In this document: positions 1-10,607 of the stretch, piece by piece
Layout: each line of letters opens with the position of its first letter
How positions within the stretch are numbered: position 1 is the first letter of the stretch
From: Lachnospiraceae bacterium MD308
Lineage (GTDB): Bacteria > Bacillota > Clostridia > Lachnospirales > Lachnospiraceae
Length of the DNA: 64,000 nucleotides
Assembly (NCBI GenBank): GCA_000403475.2
Contig: KE159795.1
Location: forward strand, 1,373,965 to 1,437,964
Reading direction: 5' to 3'
The notes under the pieces: generated by a model
What the model was told of the DNA's origin: nothing
Seen by the model: the letters and a program-made list of their open reading frames with translations, nothing else
Database searches by the model: none
Program-made: the position numbers and the translations under genes

Positions 1-870
1 TTTTCCAAGAAAAGAAGCGATAACAATCGGAAACTGCATCAATGAAGAAGAAAAGATGATCGGGATAACACCCGCTGTGTTGATTCTTAACGGAATGTGC
101 GTTGACTGTCCGCCAAAAGTCCTTCTGCCTGTAGTTTTCTGTGAATACTGAACGGCAATCCTTCTTTCACCATCCTGGAGAACAACAACAAATACTACCA
201 GTGCAATAATAATTGCAATGATAATAATCACTGCCAATCCTCCCTTAGCGATGCTCTTATCCTTCACAAACTGTTCGAATAAAGTTGCCATATCATTCGG
301 GATACGGGAAATAATATTTATTACCAACACCATGGAAATACCATTTCCAATACCCTTTTCTGTAATCCTCTCACCAATCCACATAAGGAAAGCCGAACCT
401 GCTGTCAGCGTCAGAACAACACTTGCGGCATTTACAAAATTGTAATCTATAAGAAGTCCCTGACGTCCAAATCCAACTGCCATGGCAGTAGACTCAAGAA
501 GCGCAAGCGCAACTGTCAGATAACGTGTCATTGCTACAATCTTTTTCCTGCCATCCTCACCGTCTTTTTGCATCTCTTCAAGTGCCGGAATAGCAATTGT
601 AAGAAGCTGCATGATAATTGAAGACGTGATATACGGAGTAATACTGAGGGCAAATACTGACATCCTTTCAAAAGAACCGCCGGTGAAAGCGTTAAACAAG
701 TTAAACGCTTCACCAGTATTCTGTGCAAAGAAGTTCTGAATATATGTTGGATCTACTCCAGGCGTCGGAAGGCCCGAACCAATCCTTATTACGATTAACA
801 TCAAAAACGTATATCCGATTTTTCTGCGAATATCTTTAATCCCCCATGCCCTTCGGAAAGTTTCTAACAT
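1..870 (-). CDS. secY: Protein translocase subunit SecY (partial, C-terminus outside window)
   Basis: Forms the membrane channel of the Sec translocon with SecE and SecG. Reading minus from ATG at 868-870 gives [17 protein letters not shown], then hydrophobic spans and the plug-region text GLPTPGVDP, typical of SecY. The frame stays open to the window edge, so about 290 N-terminal residues are seen and the C-terminal helices are missing. The start codon overlaps the rplO stop (TAATG), indicating translational coupling. secY as the last visible gene of the spc segment is the usual Firmicutes order. Confidence 0.96.
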   Translation of the reverse strand, partial: MLETFRRAWGIKDIRRKIGYTFLMLIVIRIGSGLPTPGVDPTYIQNFFAQNTGEAFNLFNAFTGGSFERMSVFALSITPYITSSIIMQLLTIAIPALEEMQKDGEDGRKKIVAMTRYLTVALALLESTAMAVGFGRQGLLIDYNFVNAASVVLTLTAGSAFLMWIGERITEKGIGNGISMVLVINIISRIPNDMATLFEQFVKDKSIAKGGLAVIIIIAIIIALVVFVVVLQDGERRIAVQYSQKTTGRRTFGGQSTHIPLRINTAGVIPIIFSSSLMQFPIVIASFLGK

Positions 871-1310
871 TAGATCACCTCTGCTTTTCCACCTACAGCC
901 TCGATTTTTGTTATTGCGCCTGCACTAAATGCATTTGCCTTCACAGTCAATTTCTTTGTAAGTTCACCGTTACCGAGAATCTTAACGCCATCTCTTGGGT
1001 TTTTAATAATTCCCTGCTCTAATAATGTTTCTACAGAAACTACTGCATCATTATCAAATACTTCGAGAACACTTACATTAATACCGATAATCTCCTTAGA
1101 ATTCCTGTTCGTGAATCCTCTCTTCGGTATTCTTCTATATAACGGCATCTGACCGCCTTCAAAACCTGGTCTTGTACCTCCGGAACGAGCTCTCTGACCT
1201 TTATGTCCTTTACCAGCAGTTTTACCATTTCCAGAACCGTGTCCACGTCCTCTTCTGAAATTATCATTGTGCTTTGCCCCATCAGCAGGTCTTAAATTTG
1301 ATAAATCCAT
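870..1310 (-). CDS. rplO: 50S ribosomal protein L15
   Basis: Large-subunit protein that binds 23S rRNA. The 146 aa are of normal length; the N-terminus [14 protein letters not shown] and the glycine/arginine-rich stretch after it are typical of bacterial L15. It has a good ribosome-binding site (AAGGAGGTG before the ATG). It lies between rpmD and secY and shares one base of its stop with the secY start. Confidence 0.98.
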   Translation of the reverse strand: MDLSNLRPADGAKHNDNFRRGRGHGSGNGKTAGKGHKGQRARSGGTRPGFEGGQMPLYRRIPKRGFTNRNSKEIIGINVSVLEVFDNDAVVSVETLLEQGIIKNPRDGVKILGNGELTKKLTVKANAFSAGAITKIEAVGGKAEVI

Positions 1311-1337
1311 TGTGACACCTCCTTATCTGAATATTTT

Positions 1338-1517
1338 CTATGCTTCTTCCACCTTTACAAGATGCTCAACCTGTTTAACCATACCTCTTGTTGCTGCGTT
1401 ATCCGGCAGTTCAACTGTCTTGTTTACTTTACGAAGCCCTAAAGCTTCTACAGTTTTCTTATGCTTCGGTACAGCTCCAATTGTAGATTTTACCAATGTA
1501 ACTTTTAAATTTGCCAT
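1338..1517 (-). CDS. rpmD: 50S ribosomal protein L30
   Basis: A 59-aa protein starting [20 protein letters not shown], with the L30 landmarks ([15 protein letters not shown], and [13 protein letters not shown] near the end). Start ATG at 1515-1517 follows a TAAGGAGGTAGATTAAG leader. Position between rpsE and rplO is the standard spc order. Confidence 0.97.
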   Translation of the reverse strand: MANLKVTLVKSTIGAVPKHKKTVEALGLRKVNKTVELPDNAATRGMVKQVEHLVKVEEA

Positions 1518-1531
1518 CTTAATCTACCTCC

Positions 1532-2041
1532 TTAGCCTAAGATTTCTTCTACCGACTTACCGCGAAGTCTTGCCACCTCTTCCGGTGTCTTAACCTGACT
1601 TAATCCGTTAATGGTAGCGAGAACAACATTCTGCTTATTGTTTGAGCCAAGAGATTTTGTACGGATGTTCTTAATTCCTGCCATCTCGATAACGGCACGC
1701 GCCGGACCTCCGGCGATAACTCCTGTACCTTCCGGTGCCTTCTTAAGCAATACAGATGCCCCTCCGAACTTACCGGTAAAGTCATGTGTAATACTCTCGT
1801 TCTCATCTAATGCCACTGTAATAAGGTGCTTTGCCGCATCCTCTTTTCCTTTACGGATTGCTTCCGGAATCTCAGTAGCTTTTCCCAAGCCTGCACCAAC
1901 ATGGCCATTTCCATCGCCGACAACAACTAAAGCTGTGAATCTCATATTACGGCCACCCTTAACAACCTTGGTTACACGCTTGATTGATACCACTTTTTCT
2001 GTTAATTCTAATGAACTAGCATCAATACGTTCCTGTTTCAT
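1532..2041 (-). CDS. rpsE: 30S ribosomal protein S5
   Basis: Small-subunit protein involved in decoding accuracy. The 169 aa contain the S5 N-terminal double-stranded RNA-binding region ([19 protein letters not shown], residues about 25-43) and the C-terminal part with [13 protein letters not shown] and [10 protein letters not shown]. Strong RBS GAAGGAGGAG. Normal length. Confidence 0.98.
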   Translation of the reverse strand: MKQERIDASSLELTEKVVSIKRVTKVVKGGRNMRFTALVVVGDGNGHVGAGLGKATEIPEAIRKGKEDAAKHLITVALDENESITHDFTGKFGGASVLLKKAPEGTGVIAGGPARAVIEMAGIKNIRTKSLGSNNKQNVVLATINGLSQVKTPEEVARLRGKSVEEILG

Positions 2042-2055
2042 GTGTGCTCCTCCTT

Positions 2056-2424
2056 CTAGAAATTCAATCCAGCTTCTCTAGCTGCATCTGCTAATGCCTG
2101 AATCTTACCATGATATATGAAGCCGCCTCTGTCAAAGACAACATCCTTAATACCCTTTTCAATCGCTTTCTCAGCAATCACTTTGCCCAAATATGCTGCT
2201 GCTTCAACATTATTTGTTTTTTCCAGGTTTGCTTTCACATCTTTCTGAAGAGTGGAAGCAGAAACCAGTGTATGATGAGCTGTGTCATCAATAATCTGCG
2301 CGTACATGTGATTATTGCTTCTAAATACTGCCAGACGCGGACACTGTGCCGTCCCGCTCAAACGGTTACGTAATTTTCTGTGCTTATTTGCACGAACAAC
2401 ACTTCTTGATTTTTTGCTGACCAT
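2056..2424 (-). CDS. rplR: 50S ribosomal protein L18
   Basis: Binds 5S rRNA in the central protuberance. The product of 122 aa ([19 protein letters not shown]) ends with the typical [22 protein letters not shown] region. A GTG codon two positions upstream (2430) is in frame but only about 3 nt from the AAAGGAG ribosome-binding site, so the ATG at 2422-2424 is preferred. Confidence 0.97.
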   Translation of the reverse strand: MVSKKSRSVVRANKHRKLRNRLSGTAQCPRLAVFRSNNHMYAQIIDDTAHHTLVSASTLQKDVKANLEKTNNVEAAAYLGKVIAEKAIEKGIKDVVFDRGGFIYHGKIQALADAAREAGLNF

Positions 2425-2441
2425 TTTCACACTCTCCTTTC

Positions 2442-2984
2442 TTATTTCTTACCTGTCTTGCCGACTTTACGTCTGATTACTTCGTCAGAGTACTTGATAC
2501 CCTTGCCCTTATATGGCTCCGGTCTTCTCTTGTCTCTGATCTCAGCCGCATACTGTCCGACTTTTTCTTTGTTGATACCTTTAACGATGATCTTATTCTG
2601 GCCTTCTAAAACTGTCTCAACGCCTTCCGGGTCGATCATCTCTACCGGGTGGGAATATCCTAAGCTCAAGGTCAGCTTGTTGCCGGATTTTGCTGCTCTG
2701 TAACCGACACCGTTAACCTCAAGAATCTTCTGGTATCCTTCTGTAACACCGACAACCATGTTGTTGATCAGTGTTCTTGTAAGTCCGTGAAGGGACTTCA
2801 TCTTCTTTAAATCATTCGGTCTTGTTACGATGATCTCTTCGCCTTCTTTTTTAATTTCCATCTCTGTAGGAAGTTCTCTTTCAAGAGTTCCCTTTGGACC
2901 TGTTACAGTCACTTTATTATTCTCTGCGATTTCAACAGTAACTCCTGCTGGAACCTTTACTGGCAGTCTGCCTATACGTGACAT
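2442..2984 (-). CDS. rplF: 50S ribosomal protein L6
   Basis: 180-aa L6 with the [15 protein letters not shown] start and the C-terminal signature [19 protein letters not shown]. Two L6 repeats can be followed. AAGGAGG precedes the ATG. Its upstream side (2985-3383) is an unusually long, repeat-filled gap before rpsH. Confidence 0.98.
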   Translation of the reverse strand: MSRIGRLPVKVPAGVTVEIAENNKVTVTGPKGTLERELPTEMEIKKEGEEIIVTRPNDLKKMKSLHGLTRTLINNMVVGVTEGYQKILEVNGVGYRAAKSGNKLTLSLGYSHPVEMIDPEGVETVLEGQNKIIVKGINKEKVGQYAAEIRDKRRPEPYKGKGIKYSDEVIRRKVGKTGKK

Positions 2985-3383
2985 TGCCTTTTCCTCCTTA
3001 ACTTAGATTTTCGGAACAAATCATAGTTTGCTCTGTTTTCAGTTGCTGTGAACACTTAACGAGGTTTTTTCGAGTTTAGTGTGAACGCACACCTCGACAC
3101 TTAACGAGGTTTTTCACGAGTTTAGTGACGACGGTGTTTCCCTCCGTCTTGTATTCAGTATAAGGAAGTTCTTTTCGCTAAGCTCGTGAAAAACCTCGCT
3201 AAGCTCAAAGAACAACCTCGCACTAAGTTCATCCTGCGCGAAACCGCTTGGATTCACTAAGTTGCTTTCGGTTTAAGGAAGTTCTTTTCGCTAAGCTCGT
3301 GAAAGACCTCGCTAATCTCAAAGAACGACCTTCTCACTAGGCTCAGCCGGCGCTGACGCTTGGCTTTGCCAAGTGTTCAGTGT
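2985..3383. repeat. Repeat-filled gap between rplF and rpsH
   Basis: No gene is visible in this 399-nt gap. It contains two copies of a CACTTAACGAGGTTTTT..CGAGTTTAGTG unit (about 3053-3126) followed by two direct copies (3161-3225 and 3274-3338) of a unit that reads TAAGGAAGTTCTTTTCGC then TAAGCTCGTGAAA, ACCTCGCTAA and CTCAAAGAAC. The first pair is the same motif in opposite orientation, so the transcript could form long hairpins. Related units occur at 3840-4057 and 8805-8899. Confidence 0.8.
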
Positions 3384-3785
3384 CTACCAAATAAAGCACA
3401 AAACCTCGCCGCCGACGCCAAGCTTTCTTGCCTGTTTATCGGTAATTACGCCTTCATTTGTTGAAATGATCGCTGTTCCAAGTCCTCCGAATACCTTCGG
3501 CACCTTGTCGCTGCCTGCGTATACACGAAGACCTGGTTTGGAGATTCTCTTAAGACCTGTGATGACTTTTTCGTTCTTGTCCGCGCCGTATTTTAACGTA
3601 ATGCGGATTGTCTTGAATACTCCGTCTTCAACCATGTCGTATTTCTCAATATAGCCTTCATCCAGTAAAATGTTTGCGATAGCAAGTTTCATCTTGGATG
3701 ACGGTACATCTACTGTATCATGTTTTGCAGTATTCGCATTACGGATTCTTGTAAGCATATCTGCAATTGGATCGCTCATAGTCAT
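3384..3785 (-). CDS. rpsH: 30S ribosomal protein S8
   Basis: 133 aa starting [17 protein letters not shown], the S8 N-terminus. The C-terminus GGEVLCFIW is typical of S8, whose terminus contacts rRNA. In many bacteria S8 autoregulates the spc operon by binding its mRNA. The gene is flanked on both sides by repeat-filled gaps, unlike the tightly packed neighbours. Confidence 0.98.
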   Translation of the reverse strand: MTMSDPIADMLTRIRNANTAKHDTVDVPSSKMKLAIANILLDEGYIEKYDMVEDGVFKTIRITLKYGADKNEKVITGLKRISKPGLRVYAGSDKVPKVFGGLGTAIISTNEGVITDKQARKLGVGGEVLCFIW

Positions 3786-4057
3786 GAAATATTTCCTCTC
3801 TTTCTTCCAATATTGTTCTTGTCGCTATAGGCCGGCTTCCTTAAAGGAAAAAGTTTCTTGTTGTTTAAGGAAGGTTCCTGGCCTGCGGGGAGGTTCTTCT
3901 CGCTAAGCTCGAAAGGACCTCGCTAAGCTCCAAGAACGCCCTCGCACTAAGCATTGCAGCATCCCGTCATTGCATTCCGGGATGGGCTTTCTCACTAAGT
4001 TCAAGCTTCACCTTACGGCTCGCTTTCACTAAGTGTTCAATGCCAGTTGCTTTCGGG
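3786..4057. repeat. Repeat-filled gap between rpsH and rpsZ
   Basis: 272 nt with no gene. It repeats the family seen at 2985-3383: a unit at about 3860-3955 with GGTTCTTCTCGCTAAGCTCG, ACCTCGCTAAGCTC and CAAGAACG, then GCACTAAGCA. It ends with TTACGGCTCGCTTTCACTAA shortly before rpsZ. Confidence 0.75.
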
Positions 4058-4243
4058 CTACCAACTTGCTTTCTTTACACCTGGAATCTGTCCTTTGTAT
4101 GCCAGTTCGCGGAAGCAAACACGGCAGATGCCATATTTTCTCAAATATGCATGCGGACGTCCACAAATTCTGCAGCGGCTGTACTCTCTTGTGGAGAATT
4201 TCTGGGGACGCTGCTGTTTGATCTTCATTGCTGTCTTAGCCAT
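4058..4243 (-). CDS. rpsZ: 30S ribosomal protein S14 type Z (zinc-ribbon form)
   Basis: 61-aa S14 of the short, zinc-binding type. The two CxxC pairs are CRIC and CRVC about 16 residues apart (residues about 24-43). This form is the constitutive one in most Firmicutes and replaces the longer zinc-free S14. RBS AGGAGGTAAATT is close upstream. It follows rplE in the standard order. Confidence 0.97.
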   Translation of the reverse strand: MAKTAMKIKQQRPQKFSTREYSRCRICGRPHAYLRKYGICRVCFRELAYKGQIPGVKKASW

Positions 4244-4253
4244 AATTTACCTC

Positions 4254-4793
4254 CTACTTTGTAAACGGCATATTGAACTGTGTAAGCAGCTCTCTCGCCT
4301 CTTCGTCAGTTTTTGCAGTTGTAACAAAGATAACATCCATACCTCTTACTTTATCAACTTTGTCATACTCAATCTCCGGGAAGATAAGCTGCTCTTTGAT
4401 ACCAAGGGCATAGTTTCCTCTTCCGTCAAATGCGTTCGGGTTAACACCCCTGAAGTCACGTACACGAGGCAGTGCAAGATTAATCAGACGGTCAACGAAT
4501 TCATACATCCTTTCGCCTCTCAGCGTAACCTTGCATCCGATTGCCATACCTTCTCTTAACTTGAAGTTGGCAACTGACTTCTTAGCTTTACATATAACTG
4601 CTTTCTGTCCTGTAATCTTCTCCAGATCAGCAACTGCTGAATCTAAGATTTTTGCATTATCTTTTGCTTCGCCGACACCCATATTGATAACAACCTTATC
4701 AAGCTTCGGCACTTCCATAATATTTTTATAACCGAACTTCTTCGTCAAAGCGTCAACGATCTCGTTCTGGTACTGTTCTTTCAGTCTACTCAA
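4254..4793 (-). CDS. rplE: 50S ribosomal protein L5
   Basis: 179 aa with L5 landmarks: N-terminus [20 protein letters not shown], the internal [14 protein letters not shown], and the C-terminal [17 protein letters not shown]. It binds 5S rRNA together with L18. AAGGAGG lies just upstream. Confidence 0.98.
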   Translation of the reverse strand: MSRLKEQYQNEIVDALTKKFGYKNIMEVPKLDKVVINMGVGEAKDNAKILDSAVADLEKITGQKAVICKAKKSVANFKLREGMAIGCKVTLRGERMYEFVDRLINLALPRVRDFRGVNPNAFDGRGNYALGIKEQLIFPEIEYDKVDKVRGMDVIFVTTAKTDEEARELLTQFNMPFTK

Positions 4794-4816
4794 AGCCTTG
4801 AACCTCCTTCCTCAAA

Positions 4817-5128
4817 TTAATCGATAACATCGCCTGTTGATTTTGCGTAACGTACCTTCTTATCTCCGTCCATCTTGATGCCGACTCTTGTAACTTTTCC
4901 CTTGTGAATATACATTACATTAGACGCATCAACCGGTGCTTCCTGATGGATGATTCCGCCGTTTGGATTAGCAGCGTTCGGCTTTGCATGTTTCGTGATC
5001 ATATTCACGCCTTCTACAACTACCTTACCATCCTTCTGGTTCACAGCAATGACCTTGCCTTCTTTGTCTTTATCTTTCCCGGCGATTACTTTTACAGTAT
5101 CACCTTTTTTAATCTTTAACATTGACAT
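4817..5128 (-). CDS. rplX: 50S ribosomal protein L24
   Basis: 103 aa with a KOW motif (KKGDTVKVIAGKDKDKEGKV, residues about 7-26), the hallmark of L24, an early assembly protein. Two closely spaced ATGs (5128 and 5122) are possible; the first has 9 nt to the AAGGAGG and is used here. Confidence 0.97.
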   Translation of the reverse strand: MSMLKIKKGDTVKVIAGKDKDKEGKVIAVNQKDGKVVVEGVNMITKHAKPNAANPNGGIIHQEAPVDASNVMYIHKGKVTRVGIKMDGDKKVRYAKSTGDVID

Positions 5129-5142
5129 CCTCTTGCACCTCC

Positions 5143-5511
5143 TTAAAGAACTTCCGGAGCCAGAGAAACAATCCTCATGAACTGTTTGTCACGAAGCTCT
5201 CTCGCTACTGGTCCAAAAATACGGGTTCCTCTTGGTGTCTTATCTTCTTTTATAATTACGGCAGCATTCTCATCAAAACGGATATAGGAACCGTCTTTAC
5301 GGCGGGTGCTGTTTACTGTACGAACAACTACAGCTTTTACTACATCACCTTTTTTAACAACGCCGCCTGGTGTTGCATCTTTAACAGTCGCAACGATAAT
5401 GTCGCCGATACTTGCATATCTTCTTGTAGAACCGCCAAGTACACGGATACATAACAATTCTTTTGCACCTGTGTTGTCTGCCACTCTCAGTCTGCTTTCT
5501 TGCTGTATCAT
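5143..5511 (-). CDS. rplN: 50S ribosomal protein L14
   Basis: 122 aa starting [20 protein letters not shown], the nearly invariant L14 N-terminus. The reading frame extends 16 codons upstream (to 5559) into the rpsQ end, but the AAGGAGG before the MIQQ codon and family length fix the start at 5511. Confidence 0.98.
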   Translation of the reverse strand: MIQQESRLRVADNTGAKELLCIRVLGGSTRRYASIGDIIVATVKDATPGGVVKKGDVVKAVVVRTVNSTRRKDGSYIRFDENAAVIIKEDKTPRGTRIFGPVARELRDKQFMRIVSLAPEVL

Positions 5512-5530
5512 GCAGGTTTCCCTCCTTATA

Positions 5531-5785
5531 CTATTTTGCTTTTTCCATAACCTCGACAAGTCTCCATCTCTTATCCTTAGATAACGGTCTTGTCTCCATA
5601 ACCTTTACTTTGTCACCAATGTTGCACTCATTTGCTTCATCATGTGCTTTCAGCTTATAAGTTCTCTTTACAATCTTTTTGTAAAGCGGATGTTTTACAT
5701 GATCCTCGACTGCAACTACTATGGTTTTATCCATTTTATCACTGATAACCTTGCCAACACGGGTTTTTCTAAGATTTCTTTCCAC
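5531..5785 (-). CDS. rpsQ: 30S ribosomal protein S17
   Basis: 84 aa, starts [20 protein letters not shown], with the S17 OB-fold signature [20 protein letters not shown] near the C-terminus. Normal length and position between rpmC and rplN. Confidence 0.98.
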   Translation of the reverse strand: MERNLRKTRVGKVISDKMDKTIVVAVEDHVKHPLYKKIVKRTYKLKAHDEANECNIGDKVKVMETRPLSKDKRWRLVEVMEKAK

Positions 5786-5850
5786 AGTCTGTCTCCTTTC
5801 GGGAATATTGTTTGTAAGAAGAAGTTTTCTTCACTTTGTTTATAAGGAAG

Positions 5851-6063
5851 CTAAGCTTTCTGTGCCTGGGTTAAAAGCGTCTGAATTCTGGCAATATTTC
5901 TTCTTACTTCTTTAATTCTGCTTGTATTATCTAACTGGTTTGTTGCGTTCTGGAATCTTAAATTAAAAAGTTCCTTTTTAGCAGCTACTAATTCTTCGTT
6001 CAGCTCTGCAGCTGATTTTGTTTTTAAATCTTCTACAAATGCATTAATTTTCACTGTTATCAC
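5851..6063 (-). CDS. rpmC: 50S ribosomal protein L29
   Basis: 70-aa helical protein with L29 motifs ([20 protein letters not shown] and [15 protein letters not shown]). It begins inside the end of rplP (20-nt overlap), so translation is probably coupled. L29 sits near the exit tunnel. Confidence 0.96.
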   Translation of the reverse strand: MITVKINAFVEDLKTKSAAELNEELVAAKKELFNLRFQNATNQLDNTSRIKEVRRNIARIQTLLTQAQKA

Positions 6064-6481
6064 CGCCTTCTAAGTCTGCGCGAGAAACTACTTTACATTT
6101 ACACGGCAGCTTGTGTGTTGCAAGACGAAGCGCTTCCCTTGCTACTTCCTCCGGTACGCCGGCAATCTCGAACATAACGCGTCCCGGCTTAACAACTGCT
6201 ACCCAGTATTCCAAAGTTCCTTTACCGGAACCCATACGTGTCTCTGCTGGTTTTGTAGTTACAGGTTTATCCGGGAATATCTTGATCCAAACTTTACCGC
6301 CACGCTTGATGTAACGTGTCATAGCGATACGGGCAGCCTCGATCTGATTGGAGCGAATCCAGCATGGCTCCATTGCAATGATACCATATTCACCGTTTGT
6401 AATCTGATTTCCGCGAAGTGCTTTTCCCTTCATGGAACCGCGGAACTGTTTACGACGTTTTACTCTCTTTGGCATTAACAT
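6044..6481 (-). CDS. rplP: 50S ribosomal protein L16
   Basis: 145 aa, [19 protein letters not shown] start and the conserved [16 protein letters not shown] segment. Binds near the peptidyl-transferase centre. Its 3' end overlaps rpmC. RBS GGAAGGGAG precedes the ATG. Confidence 0.98.
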   Translation of the reverse strand: MLMPKRVKRRKQFRGSMKGKALRGNQITNGEYGIIAMEPCWIRSNQIEAARIAMTRYIKRGGKVWIKIFPDKPVTTKPAETRMGSGKGTLEYWVAVVKPGRVMFEIAGVPEEVAREALRLATHKLPCKCKVVSRADLEGGDNSEN

Positions 6482-6483
6482 GA

Positions 6484-7137
6484 TTAATCTCTCCCTTCCT
6501 TAGCTGCTTTTTCCGGAAGAATTTCGCCCTTGTAAACCCATACCTTAACGCCGACTTTTCCGTAAGTCGTATTGGCCTCAGCGAATCCGTAGTCAATGTC
6601 TGCTCTCAGTGTCTGAAGAGGAATCGTTCCCTCGCTGTAAAACTCTGTACGAGCCATATCCGCTCCGCCAAGACGTCCTGATACAGAAGTCTTAACTCCG
6701 AGCGCTCCAGCCTTCATCGTTCTGGACATGCAGGACTTCATAGCTCTTCTGAAGGAGATACGGTTCTCAAGCTGCAGAGCGATGTTCTCTGCCACTAACT
6801 GAGCATCTTTATCCGGTCTCTTGATTTCCTTGATATCAACAATTAACTTCTTGTCAGTGAACTTTGCAAGCTCACCTTTCACTTTCTCAATCTCGGCGCC
6901 GCCCTTACCGATTACGACACCAGGCTTTGCTGTATAGATAATGATCTTAGCGCGGTCAGATGCCCTCTCGATCTCGATTCTGGAAATACCGGCGCTGTAT
7001 AATCTTTTCTTAAGATACGTTCTGATTTCATGGTCTTCCACTAAATTGTCAGCGAAATCTTTCTCTGCATACCACTTGGAATCCCAGTCTTTGATTATGC
7101 CGACCCTTAAACCATGAGGATTAACTTTCTGTCCCAT
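6484..7137 (-). CDS. rpsC: 30S ribosomal protein S3
   Basis: 217 aa. Starts [20 protein letters not shown]; the KH RNA-binding motif ([17 protein letters not shown]) lies near residues 74-90; the C-terminal S3 domain ends in [12 protein letters not shown]. Helps position mRNA at the ribosome entry. Confidence 0.98.
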   Translation of the reverse strand: MGQKVNPHGLRVGIIKDWDSKWYAEKDFADNLVEDHEIRTYLKKRLYSAGISRIEIERASDRAKIIIYTAKPGVVIGKGGAEIEKVKGELAKFTDKKLIVDIKEIKRPDKDAQLVAENIALQLENRISFRRAMKSCMSRTMKAGALGVKTSVSGRLGGADMARTEFYSEGTIPLQTLRADIDYGFAEANTTYGKVGVKVWVYKGEILPEKAAKEGRD

Positions 7138-7148
7138 GTCTGCCCTCC

Positions 7149-7535
7149 TTATCTTTCATCAAGCACAAGTGTAATATGGCTCATTCTCTTCTCTATTCTG
7201 TAAGCCCTGCCCTGTGCCCTCGGTCTGATTCTCTTCATTGTTGGTCCTTTGTTTGCATATGCCTCCGCAATATAAAGGTTTTCAGCATTCATACCATTAT
7301 TATTCTCAGCGTTAGCAATCGCAGACTCCAGTAACTTCTTTATCAAGCTTGACGCGTATCTTGGACTGTAAGTTAAAATACCAAGTGCTGCATTTACATC
7401 CTTGCCTCTGATGGCATCTAATACGAAACATGCTTTCTGAACAGAAACTCTTGCATAAGACAGCTTAGCAGAAGGTCTTGTATCTTTATTAGCATTTCTT
7501 TCTCTTTTAATTTGGGATCTATGTCCTTTTGCCAT
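7149..7535 (-). CDS. rplV: 50S ribosomal protein L22
   Basis: 128 aa with the L22 core and the extended beta-hairpin segment ([18 protein letters not shown]) that lines the exit tunnel and is where macrolide-resistance changes can occur. No obvious deletion or duplication is seen there. Strong RBS GAAAGGAGGG. Confidence 0.98.
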   Translation of the reverse strand: MAKGHRSQIKRERNANKDTRPSAKLSYARVSVQKACFVLDAIRGKDVNAALGILTYSPRYASSLIKKLLESAIANAENNNGMNAENLYIAEAYANKGPTMKRIRPRAQGRAYRIEKRMSHITLVLDER

Positions 7536-7560
7536 GGATGAACCCTCCTTTCACCATTAA

Positions 7561-7842
7561 TTATCTTACCTTTGATTTCTTCTCGTCTTTTCCATGTCCT
7601 CTGTATGTTCTGGTTGCAACGAACTCACCGAGCTTATGTCCAACCATATCTTCTGTAACATATACCGGAACATGCTTTCTTCCGTCATGAACAGCAATTG
7701 TATGCCCAATCATGCTCGGAAAGATTGTGGAACGGCGGGACCATGTCTTGATCACAGACTTGCTTCCCGATTCGTTCATAGCATCAACCTTCTTAAGCAG
7801 GCTTGCGTCTGCAAATGGTCCTTTTTTAATTGAACGTGCCAT
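7561..7842 (-). CDS. rpsS: 30S ribosomal protein S19
   Basis: 93 aa, [20 protein letters not shown] start, [20 protein letters not shown] core and [12 protein letters not shown] near the end; all typical S19. Normal length, AAGGAGG RBS. Confidence 0.98.
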   Translation of the reverse strand: MARSIKKGPFADASLLKKVDAMNESGSKSVIKTWSRRSTIFPSMIGHTIAVHDGRKHVPVYVTEDMVGHKLGEFVATRTYRGHGKDEKKSKVR

Positions 7843-7865
7843 AGGTTCTAACCTCCTTATGAAAA

Positions 7866-8708
7866 TTATTTGATTGCTCTACCGTCTCTTCTTCTTACGA
7901 TCAGTTTGTTAGAAGCTTTATTTTTCTTTCTTGTCTTAAGACCAAGTGCCGGTTTGCCCCAAGGTGTACACGGACCCGGACGGCCGATTCCAGTCTTACC
8001 TTCTCCACCACCATGCGGATGGTCATTCGGGTTCATAACAGAACCACGGACTGTCGGTCTGATACCCATATGGCGCTTACGTCCTGCTTTACCGATATTG
8101 ATCAAGCTGTGGTCACCGTTTCCTACAACTCCTACAGAAGCTCTGCAGATAATCGGAACCATTCTCATCTCTCCTGACGGAAGTCTTAATGTTGCGTATT
8201 TTCCTTCCTTTGCCATGAGCTGCGCGCTGTTTCCCGCGGAACGAACTAACTGTCCGCCTCTGCCCGGATACAGCTCAATATTATGAATCTGTGTACCTAC
8301 CGGAATCTCTGAAAGAGGAAGGCAGTTACCGATTCTTACTTCTGCTTCCGGTCCGTTCATAATCTTCATCCCTACCTTAAGTCCTTCCGGAGCAAGGATG
8401 TATGCTTTCGCACCGTCTTCATAGCAGATAAGAGCGATGTTTGCCGTTCTGTTCGGATCATACTCGATACCGATTACTTTAGCAGCAACACCATCTTTAT
8501 TTCTCTTAAAATCAATAATTCTGTATTTCTTCTTAGCTCCGCCTCCGCGGTGTCTAACTGTGATCTTTCCCTGATTGTTACGTCCTGCCTGTCTGCTCTT
8601 TGAAGCTAACAGTGACTTCTCCGGCGTTGACTTTGTAATCTCTGCAAAATCAGAACCAGTCATCTGTCTTCTGGAAGGCGTATATGGGTTATATGTTTTA
8701 ATTCCCAT
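7866..8708 (-). CDS. rplB: 50S ribosomal protein L2
   Basis: 280 aa. Starts [16 protein letters not shown]; contains the conserved [13 protein letters not shown] loop near the peptidyl-transferase centre (about residues 225-237). A longer frame begins at 8726 but that ATG lies within the AAAGGAG ribosome-binding sequence, so ATG 8708 is chosen. The 191-nt gap upstream contains another unit of the operon's repeat family. Confidence 0.98.
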   Translation of the reverse strand: MGIKTYNPYTPSRRQMTGSDFAEITKSTPEKSLLASKSRQAGRNNQGKITVRHRGGGAKKKYRIIDFKRNKDGVAAKVIGIEYDPNRTANIALICYEDGAKAYILAPEGLKVGMKIMNGPEAEVRIGNCLPLSEIPVGTQIHNIELYPGRGGQLVRSAGNSAQLMAKEGKYATLRLPSGEMRMVPIICRASVGVVGNGDHSLINIGKAGRKRHMGIRPTVRGSVMNPNDHPHGGGEGKTGIGRPGPCTPWGKPALGLKTRKKNKASNKLIVRRRDGRAIK

Positions 8709-8899
8709 GATTACTTCTCCTTTCAATACTGTTTATTATCACGGTTTCTGTCCGTATGATTTTGATATGCTCGTTTTTCACTACACATTATCATGTTTTA
8801 CAGGTTCGGTTCGCTAAGCTCGAAAAGACCTCGCTAAGCTCTCCGAACGGGGCCCGACTAGACCTCGGCCTTCGCCTTACGGCTCGCCCTCGCCAAGTC
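8709..8899. repeat. Repeat-bearing gap between rplB and rplW
   Basis: Contains TTCGCTAAGCTCGAAAAGAC followed by CTCGCTAAGCTC (about 8809-8843) and a TTACGGCTCGCCCTCGCCAA tail before rplW. The same order of blocks occurs in the two gaps around rpsH. No gene is visible. Confidence 0.7.
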
Positions 8900-9205
8900 T
8901 TATAACCCCTCAAAAATCTCGATATCTGCGCTGTCTTCTGTCAGCTGGACAATCGCTTTCTTTGTCTTAGCTGTCTTGCCAAACTGCATCGTTCCACGAA
9001 CTCTCTTTTTCTTTCCTTCGCAGTTCATTGTGTTAACGCCTGCTACTTTTGTTCCATCGAACATCTTCTCAACAGCTTCCTTTACCTGAGACTTAGTAGC
9101 CTGTGGGTGAACCAAAAACGTATATTTTTTCTCGCCCATAAGCTCCATGCTTTTCTCCGTAACAACCGGTTTAAGGATTACATCATAATATTTAATATCA
9201 GCCAT
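8900..9205 (-). CDS. rplW: 50S ribosomal protein L23
   Basis: 101 aa; [16 protein letters not shown] near the N-terminus and the [19 protein letters not shown] core are L23 signatures. It forms part of the docking site at the tunnel exit. Its start shares one base with the rplD stop (TAATG). Confidence 0.97.
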   Translation of the reverse strand: MADIKYYDVILKPVVTEKSMELMGEKKYTFLVHPQATKSQVKEAVEKMFDGTKVAGVNTMNCEGKKKRVRGTMQFGKTAKTKKAIVQLTEDSADIEIFEGL

Positions 9206-9828
9206 TATGCGTACACCTCCTCAATATTCTGAACAGCAGCCTTTGTAGCGATTACTGTGTTGTATTTCATAACATCAAATACGTTGAGCGTGCCGGCCTT
9301 AGCTGTCTTTACATCAGCAATATTCCTTGCAGAAAGTTCCGCATTCACATTACCGTCCTCTAATACAACAAGTGCTTTCGCCACATTTAAGTTCTTCAGC
9401 ATATTAGCGAAGTTCTTTGTCTTAATCTCGCCAAATGCAATCTCATCAACAACGATGAACTTCTTTTCTTCTACTCTTGAAGTAAGGGCAGATTTCAGCG
9501 CTGCTCTCTTCTCTTTCTTATTCATCTTAAAGGAATAGTCTCTCGGCACTGGAGCAAATACAACTCCGCCGCCCGTCCACTGCGGAGCTCTTGTAGAACC
9601 CTGTCTTGCGTGGCCTGTTCCTTTCTGTCTCCACGGTTTTCTTCCACCGCCAGACACTTCAGAACGCGTCTTTGCCTTCTGTGTTCCCTGACGGTTATTT
9701 GCAAGCTGGTTCACAACTGCCATGTGTAAAAGATGCTCGTTAACCTCAACACCAAATACCGCATCGCTCAGATCGATTGTGCCAACTTCATTACCTTCGA
9801 TATTATAAACAGATACGTTTGTTGCCAT
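9205..9828 (-). CDS. rplD: 50S ribosomal protein L4
   Basis: 207 aa. L4 signatures include the extended loop [20 protein letters not shown] (about residues 56-75) and the following [12 protein letters not shown]. In enteric bacteria L4 represses the S10 operon through the leader; a long leader is also present here, but its control is unknown. Confidence 0.98.
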   Translation of the reverse strand: MATNVSVYNIEGNEVGTIDLSDAVFGVEVNEHLLHMAVVNQLANNRQGTQKAKTRSEVSGGGRKPWRQKGTGHARQGSTRAPQWTGGGVVFAPVPRDYSFKMNKKEKRAALKSALTSRVEEKKFIVVDEIAFGEIKTKNFANMLKNLNVAKALVVLEDGNVNAELSARNIADVKTAKAGTLNVFDVMKYNTVIATKAAVQNIEEVYA

Positions 9829-9856
9829 CTTAAGTCTTCCTCCTTCCCGTCAAATC

Positions 9857-10537
9857 CTAATTAGATTTTACTGCTTCTTTAATAGTTACCAAAGATTTCT
9901 TCGGTCCCGGAACAGAACCTTTTACTAAAAGCAAGTTGTTCTCCACATCTACGCGTACAACTTCAAGATTCTGGACTGTAACCTTCTCGCTTCCCATATG
10001 TCCCGGCATCTTTTTGCCTTTAAATACCTTGCTCGGATCGGAAGCCGCACCATTGGAACCAGCATGACGGTGATATTTAGAACCATGTGTCATAGGTCCT
10101 CTATGCTGATTATGTCTCTTAATCGCACCCTGGAAACCTTTACCTTTAGAAATTGCGGTAGCATCAATCTTATCTCCCGCTTCAAATATATCAACTTTGA
10201 TTTCCTGCGCAAGCTGATACTCACTTGCATTCTCTAATTTAAACTCTCTGACAAATCTCTTGCCGGAAACACCCGCTTTTGCAAAATGTCCCTGTTCAGC
10301 CTTTGTCACTCCGTGACGGTGAACAATCTCTTTTTTTCCACTCTTGTCCTTGTTTACAATCTTGTCTTTTTTGTCAACGAATCCAACCTGAACAGCTTCA
10401 TAACCGTCATTCTCTACCGTCTTCACCTGTGTTACTACACAAGGACCAGCCTGCAGAACCGTTACCGGTGTCAGTGTGCCGTCTTCGCTAAAGATCTGGG
10501 TCATGCCGACCTTTGTAGCTAAAATAGCTTTCTTCAT
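9857..10537 (-). CDS. rplC: 50S ribosomal protein L3
   Basis: 226 aa; starts [20 protein letters not shown] and contains [20 protein letters not shown] and [17 protein letters not shown], the L3 landmarks. One of the first proteins in large-subunit assembly. Good RBS (AAGGAGGTAATT). Confidence 0.98.
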   Translation of the reverse strand: MKKAILATKVGMTQIFSEDGTLTPVTVLQAGPCVVTQVKTVENDGYEAVQVGFVDKKDKIVNKDKSGKKEIVHRHGVTKAEQGHFAKAGVSGKRFVREFKLENASEYQLAQEIKVDIFEAGDKIDATAISKGKGFQGAIKRHNQHRGPMTHGSKYHRHAGSNGAASDPSKVFKGKKMPGHMGSEKVTVQNLEVVRVDVENNLLLVKGSVPGPKKSLVTIKEAVKSN

Positions 10538-10607
10538 TATAATTACCTCCTTGATTTACAGCGGAACGCACTTTTGCGCTCATCCTAAACTTTAGGAATA
10601 CTGTGTG

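Noticed and set aside
3040-3345. CRISPR-like array from the repeats near rplF
   Set aside because: Repeats are few, uneven, in both orientations and inside an operon; no cas genes or regular spacers.
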